Made by a program: the position numbers and the translations under genes
Notes under the pieces: model-generated
Told to the model about the DNA's origin: nothing
The model's database searches: none
Seen by the model: the letters and a program-made list of their open reading frames with translations, nothing else
Assembly: GCA_031216915.1 (NCBI GenBank)
Contig: CM062292.1
Coordinates: 6,759,920 to 6,823,919, forward strand
From: Pictodentalium vernedei
Lineage: Eukaryota; Mollusca; Scaphopoda; Dentaliida; Dentaliidae
DNA: 64,000 nt
Direction of reading: 5' to 3'
Shown here: positions 59,899 through 64,000 of the stretch, piece after piece
How positions within the stretch are numbered: the first letter of the stretch is position 1
How the letters are laid out: the number at the start of each line of letters is the position of its first letter

Positions 59899-60553
59899 TT
59901 ACTGTTGTGAGTCTACATCAGTAGTAGTAACTACATTGAATAGTGATAGGAAGTATTGATTTATTTATTTATTGGGGTTTAATGACACTTTCGTGTCGGA
60001 TAGTTTCACGAATTGAGGAAGCCGATGTACCGTAAAAGAACAACCTATCATCGACGAGAAACGGACAGACTGCCCAACATACTTAACTCCACACAAGAAG
60101 GTTCAGCATTGGTTGAAGACAAGTTCACAATCGATGTGCAGGACACCTTAGTACACCGTACCACCACGTGGGCAATCGGGATTAAGTGCATTGCCCACGG
60201 ACACATCGCCGTTACCCCTGGCGAGGTTTGAGCCGCAATCCTTTCGGTTTGAAATCAAATGCCGTAACCACTGAGCTACCGTGCTCACTAGAAAGACTTG
60301 AAGGTACAGCTGTCCCAAGTTGAAAAATCAAAACAATTCATAGAATACATGTACATTTAACGAAACAAACTGAATGAAACCTCTACATTTTGTAGATGGG
60401 ACATATAACTGACCACTTATTTTGTCTTCATGCAGGCAATAACAACCAGATTTTTAAAAAACAAAATTGATATTTTCAGGTATTAAGTAACTCAGCAAGT
60501 CACGACTGGCATCGTAAAGCTAACAGAAATGTAACGCTAAACTTTAAACAAAC
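59899..60553 (-). other. Presumed intron downstream of the aminopeptidase exon
   Basis: Apart from the SINE at 59958-60290, nothing coding is recognised. It is interpreted as intron because the exon at 60554-60693 ends in a GT donor. Confidence 0.45.
59958..60290 (-). mobile_element. tRNA-derived SINE, diverged copy
   Basis: Minus strand: head GGTAGCTCAGTGGTTACGGC, a degraded B box (GGCTCAAACC), body with GATGTGTCCGTGGGCAATG and TACATCGGCTTCCTC, and a TAAATAAATAAATCA tail. It is closer to the 15351 copy than to the CGCGGTGGCTCAG copies. No clear target duplication. Confidence 0.8.
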
Positions 60554-60693
60554 CTCATGACTGTTCATCAGTACCCCCACCAACTGGAACCATGTTGCAT
60601 TGTCATAGTTAACACGGTAGTAGGCCTTCACACCAGGATTTCCAATCACCCATCCATTATCAATATGTGTACCAGAACTGTTATCGATCGTCA
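60554..60693 (-). CDS. Internal exon of an M1-family (aminopeptidase N-like) metallopeptidase
   Basis: This 140-bp exon on the minus strand encodes 46 complete codons plus two bases of a split first codon. The residues include NGWVIGNPGVKAYYRVNYDN, matching the conserved G/A-YYRVNYD segment of M1 zinc aminopeptidases at the junction of the beta-sandwich domain and the C-terminal helical (ERAP1_C) domain. This is not the catalytic HEXXH region. Splice borders are clear: TTGTTTCAG before the exon (pyrimidine-rich, ends at 60694) and CATGAG|GTTTGT at the donor. The exon enters in phase 1 and leaves in phase 0. No neighbouring exons were recognised in the window; the preceding exon should lie at higher coordinates and the following one lower, so introns appear long and repeat-filled. 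Whether the gene is intact cannot be judged from one exon. Confidence 0.85.
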
Positions 60694-60756
60694 CTGAAAC
60701 AAATCAAGATTGTAGAAATTTTATATTGATCCGGAAATTCCAATGCATTTTCAACA

Positions 60757-60879
60757 GGGCTGGGCGGTTTTTTGGTTCCATTCCGGTTTTTGCGGAAAGG
60801 GGGGAAATCGAGCAAACAACGGTCTAATGGTTTTACAATGTTTGAGCACAAACTTAACAAACTATCTTACTGGGAGAAT
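60757..60879 (+). other. Left flank of the second composite locus
   Basis: GGGCTGGGCGGTTTTTTGG and TTCCATTCCGGTTTTTGCGG align with 21756-21850. It ends with AACAAACTATCTTACTGGGAG, part of a 46-bp-like unit. Confidence 0.6.
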
Positions 60880-60883
60880 TTAA

Positions 60884-61130
60884 CCCTTTACCTAACCTGA
60901 AAAGCAGACGACACTTGCAAAAATAATTCTTCAATAACTAATTTTTTTCATTTTTTTTTGTCTCAAAAACATAGATTATGACCCCTCGTTGGAACGAGCT
61001 CGACGAGCTCGTTCCAACGAGGGGTCATAACCTATGTTTTTGAGACAAAAATGAAAAAAAATACTGAAAATTAATTGGCGATTTTTGAGAATAGCGCTGG
61101 CCGGTTTTGGCCGTTACGTTGGGTAAAGGG
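60884..61130 (+). mobile_element. piggyBac-like TTAA MITE (247 bp)
   Basis: TTAA at 60880-60883 and 61131-61134; ends CCCTTTACCTAACC and GTTGGGTAAAGGG. Three extra bases relative to the 244-bp copies come from a longer T-run. The flank TTAACAAACTATCTTACTGG is present on both sides (60853 and 61131), so it landed in a short tandem duplication. Confidence 0.92.
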
Positions 61131-61288
61131 TTAACAAACTATCTTACTGGGAGGGAACTAAACTAGTGACCTCTATGGATTATCGTCACTCTGTCAAAGG
61201 GGTGAATACGTCGTGTTCTCATTGTCATATTTTCTCCCTTATTGACTGGCCCACCGGACGAGTCAATAAGGGAGAAAGTATAACAATG
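61131..61288 (+). other. Single 46-bp-like unit plus stem-loop spacer
   Basis: CTTACTGGGAGGGAACTAAACTAGTGACCTCTATG is split here as CTTACTGGGAGGGAACT and CTAGTGACC; it matches one unit of the 46-bp satellite. The inverted repeat TTTTCTCCCTTATTGAC ... GAGTCAATAAGGGAGAAAG follows, matching 27268-27325. Confidence 0.8.
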
Positions 61289-61301
61289 AAGGCACAGCGT
61301 A

Positions 61302-61707
61302 TTTATTTATTAGTGTTTAACGACACTTTAACAGCCAGGGTCATATCGTGCTCTTGAAAGTTTTACAGGTGGGGGGAGCCGGAGTACCCGAAGAGAACCA
61401 CCGAGCAACGACGAGCAGCTGCCAGCTCCCCAACATCGTATCTTCGCACTGCAGCGCTGGCATGGTTAGATTGGTTGAAGACATGCGCACCATCGACGTG
61501 CAGTACGCCTTATTGCACGGCGTCATCGTGCCCTCATGTAGACAATCAGGGTGAAGTGTCTTACCCAAGGACACAACGCGGGAGTCCGAATCGATCGCTC
61601 AGATGGTCACCCATCCAAGGTTTGACCGGGATATACGTTGTTTAACTTTGGTGATCAGACGAGAACCGACTACCGCAACGCCACCGCGCCCCCCCCCCCC
61701 CCCCCCC
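61302..61707 (-). mobile_element. tRNA-derived SINE inserted in the second composite locus
   Basis: Target duplication AAGGCACAGCGTA (61289-61301) versus AAGGCAGAGCGTA (61708-61720). The body matches the SINE family (GGAGCCGGAGTACCCGAAG, TCGTGCCCTCATGTAG). The head side is altered, with GACCGGGATATACGTTG-type sequence and a ~19-bp C-run at the junction. Confidence 0.88.
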
Positions 61708-61720
61708 AAGGCAGAGCGTA

Positions 61721-61838
61721 GATCATTGAACTTTATAAATTCTTACCCTGATTTCTGTTATTTTTCTGACTGTATAGGCTTAACAACCGATCCCATAGAA
61801 CTCCTAAAAATAATCAATGGGGATTAGTCTGGACCCAA
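61721..61838 (+). other. Spacer leading to the 47-bp array
   Basis: CTTAACAACCGATCCCATAG and ACTCCTAAAAATAATCAATG align with 27395-27440, directly before the 51-bp array. Confidence 0.75.
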
Positions 61839-62283
61839 TGGAGATACTTATAGACAGGGCTAAAGTGTAGAATGGTGTCTTACAATGGAGATACTTATAC
61901 AGACAGGGCTAAAGTGTAGAGTGGTGTCTTACAATGGAGATACTTACAGACAAGGCTGAAGTGTAGAGTGGCGTCTTGCAATGGAGATACTTACAGACAG
62001 GGCTAAAGTGCAGAGTGGTGTCTTATAATGGAGATACTTACAGACAGGGCTAAAGTTGATGTGTTGTGTGGTGTCTTACAGTGGAGATACTTACAGACAG
62101 GGCTAAAGTGTAGAGTGGCGTCTTATAATGGAGATACTTACATACAGGGCTGAAGTGTAGAGTGGTCTCTTACAATGGAGATACTTACAGACAGGGCTAA
62201 AGTGTAGAGTGGTGTCTTACAATGGATATACTTACATACAGGGCTGAAGTGTAGAGTGGTGTCTTACAATGGAGATACTTACA
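61839..62283. repeat. 47-bp tandem array, homologue of the 51-bp megasatellite
   Basis: About 9.5 copies of GAGATACTTACAGACAGGGC then TAAAGTGTAGAGTGGTGTCT then TACAATG. Aligned to the 51-bp unit it shares GAGATAC-TACAGACAG, GTG-AG-GTGGTGTCT and a terminal A-rich link, with about 4 bp of gaps. Because 47 is not a multiple of three, no long frames arise. Confidence 0.93.
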
Positions 62284-62690
62284 GCATATTTTCTTGGAAT
62301 GTTACAGTTTATATAATTCATGGTGAATTAATCATATTTTCTTGGGATGTTACAGTTTATATAATTCATGGTGTATTAATCACATTTTCTTGGAATGTTA
62401 CAGTTTATATAATTCATGGTGTATTAATCATATTTTCTTGGAATGTTACAGTTTATATAATTCATGGTGAATTAATCATATTTTCTTGGGATGTTACAGT
62501 TTATATAATTCATGGTGTATTAATCACATTTTCTTGGAATGTTACAGTTTATATAATTCATGGTGTATTAATCACATTTTCTTGGAATGTTACAGATTAT
62601 ATAATTCATGGTGTATTAATCATATTTTCTTGGAATGTTACAGTTTATATAATTCATGATGTATTAATTATATTTTCATGCACATATAGT
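62284..62690. repeat. 48-bp tandem array
   Basis: About eight copies of ATTTTCTTGGAATGTTACAG then TTTATATAATTCATGGTG then TATTAATCAT. Variants (GGGATG, GAATTA, ATCACA) repeat in a three-unit pattern of about 144 bp. A 183-codon plus-strand frame (62256-62807) arises because 48 is divisible by three; it has no recognisable domain. Confidence 0.95.
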
Positions 62691-62786
62691 TTTATTTGCG
62701 TGTTCCCCCAAGAACTGATTTTAATCCTTCACACAAAACACATGGTATCAAAATTTGTTATTTTTAGTTTTTATCCTCAATTTTTA

Positions 62787-62898
62787 AAAATGAGCTCATT
62801 CCAGTAAGAGGTCACATGATATGGTCTTGTTGACTTTTTATACTGCACTATTTGTGTATTACGCGACGGTCGCAGCCGATTCGTTAATGAAGGTTCAA
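62787..62898 (+). mobile_element. TTAA MITE variant, decayed right half
   Basis: ATGAGCTCATTCCAGTAAGAGGTCACATGATATGG is shortened here to landmarks GAGCTCATTCCAG, GGTCACATGATATGG and TTGTGTATTACGCG. These match the right half of 47990-48221 and end at GATTCGTTAATGAAGG. Confidence 0.65.
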
Positions 62899-63245
62899 TA
62901 GTTCGCTAGCTGGAGCTGAGGCGGGCTGTTGTCTACTCACAAAAAGTAAAAATCCCAGGTGCGATGATGCGCAAGAGTGACAGATGGCCTCAAAATCAAA
63001 AGCCTGGTGGTATACCGTTTATATCGTGCGTCATAGTGCGTCATCGTGACGATACCGATTGCCGCACTAGATGTATCTTAAAATACCGAAATCTTAGGAT
63101 TGAAAAATACTCGCTTGGTTTTCTAAAAATACCACAAGACAACACGACATTAACCCCCCTGCACTCTGATGTCGAGAATACTCGACACCTCCCCCACTCT
63201 AAGCCCCACCACACCTCCCTGTCATCCATGGTTATCCCCCCTGTG
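62899..63245. other. Unique DNA, no supported gene
   Basis: Overlapping open frames on both strands (near 62964 and 63041) show no domain or splice pattern. Confidence 0.45.
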
Positions 63246-63246
63246 T

Positions 63247-63333
63247 TGTCAGAAATTCAGCAATTTAGATTTTGGTTGACAGAGCTCAATTGGAGCTCTG
63301 TCAACCAAAATCTAAATTGCTGAATTTCTGACA
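63247..63333. repeat. Perfect palindrome, 41-bp arms
   Basis: Arms TGTCAGAAATTCAGCAATTT... and its exact complement flank a 5-bp AATTG loop (63288-63292). No mismatch was found over 41 bp on each side. Confidence 0.95.
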
Positions 63334-63382
63334 ATAATGAACATGGAGTCTTTCAACTGATATCATTAGACCGACATGTGGA

Positions 63383-63727
63383 GGGAGCGCGGTGGCTCAG
63401 TAGGTAGAGATGCAAGCTGCAAACCGAGAGGACCTCGGTTCGAATCCCACCTGCGGCAACCGCGTTGTGTCTTTGGGAAAGACACTTCATCCCAATTGCC
63501 TTGATGGGGGAACGATGGCACCGTGTACTAAGGCGTACTGTACGTCGATGGTGCACATGCCTTCAACCGCTTCTAACTGGGTTAGAATGTTGAAGAGCCT
63601 GGCAGATGCTCATCTCTGCTCGGTGGTTCTCTCCGGGTACTCCGGCTTCCTCCACTCGTAAATCTGCTCGACACGGTGTGACCCTGACTGTTGAAAGTGT
63701 CGTAAAACCCCAATAAATAAATAAATA
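63383..63727 (+). mobile_element. tRNA-derived SINE, full length, with target duplication
   Basis: Head GGGAGCGCGGTGGCTCAG with A box at 63393-63404 (TGGCTCAGTAGG) and B box GGTTCGAATCC at 63437-63447, then the family body (GCACATGCCTTCAACC, TTCTCTCCGGGTACTCCGGC) and an AATAAATAAATAA tail. The target duplication ACCGACATGTGGA is perfect (63370-63382, 63728-63740). This is the best-preserved copy in the window. Confidence 0.95.
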
Positions 63728-63779
63728 ACCGACATGTGGAATGCTATCAACTAAAAAGGGGTTAACATGTATTAACTGG

Positions 63780-63890
63780 TAGAGTGCTAAGTTATTTTTG
63801 GTCATCAGAATTTGTTCCTGTGTCTTTGCTTTGTTACAATTTATGGGAGAGTGCCAATAGGCACTCTCCCATAAATTGTAACAAGGCAAA
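63780..63890 (-). mobile_element. Dispersed foldback family D, inverted copy
   Basis: The central palindrome has arms TTACAATTTATGGGAGAGTG (63832-63885), and the flank AGTGCTAAGTTATTTTTGGTCATCAG is recognisable as AGTTATTTTTGGTC. It aligns with the complement of 20350-20590. Confidence 0.6.
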
Positions 63891-64000
63891 TCCTAACAGA
63901 CTACATAATTTCACAAAGATAAAGCGAAGCACATCCACTGAATTTGAGGCCTTTAAGTTGTGGTACCTGTACATCAGAGTAAAGCCCAAATATGGGCTTC
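63891..64000. other. Unique DNA to window edge
   Basis: Nothing recognised. Confidence 0.4.

Noticed and set aside
62256..62807. 183-codon frame with a 16-residue repeat
   Set aside because: Explained by the 48-bp tandem array.
63393..63447. Functional tRNA gene
   Set aside because: A and B boxes are present, but they form the head of a SINE with body, tail and target duplication.

Overview
The window looks like gene-poor, repeat-choked nuclear DNA of an invertebrate animal. It has no operon-like gene layout. Instead it holds many minisatellite arrays, short non-autonomous DNA transposons with TA or TTAA target duplications, tRNA-derived SINEs with TTTA-type tails and target-site duplications, and one clearly spliced exon (GT/AG borders) of an M1-family aminopeptidase. 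The phylum cannot be fixed from the sequence alone; the SINE, piggyBac-like and pogo-like elements are consistent with many marine invertebrates.

Layout: 1-3423, 29-bp satellite. 3421-4430, degenerate ~165-bp tandem family. 4431-9402, unique DNA with nested MITEs, foldbacks and a (GAT)n tract. 9403-12289, 50-bp satellite. 12433-13128, TTAA element whose right end has been amplified into a 57-bp array. 13461-15350, 40-bp satellite, abutted by a SINE. 15691-21755, unique DNA with a 168-bp tandem repeat, many long inverted repeats and TTAA/hAT-like elements. 21756-44200, a composite locus with a 46-bp satellite (~116 copies), a stem-loop spacer and a 51-bp megasatellite (~325 copies). 44201-64000, mixed unique DNA with MITEs, a 170-bp tandem array, SINEs, a pogo-like element, the aminopeptidase exon (60554-60693, minus strand) and a low-copy relative of the composite locus (60757-62283). 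Tandem arrays make up roughly half of the window.

The large open frames across the 51-bp array (up to 1007 codons, open on both strands) follow from a period divisible by three and are not credible genes. The most interesting pattern is that tandem arrays repeatedly start from, or sit inside, mobile-element-like modules. The giant 46-bp + 51-bp locus has a second 1.5-kb version 17 kb away with the same order of parts but almost no amplification of the first repeat. The 57-bp array is the amplified terminus of a TTAA element whose unamplified sibling lies at 54184-54393. All repeat calls come from reading the sequence; copy numbers are array length divided by period.
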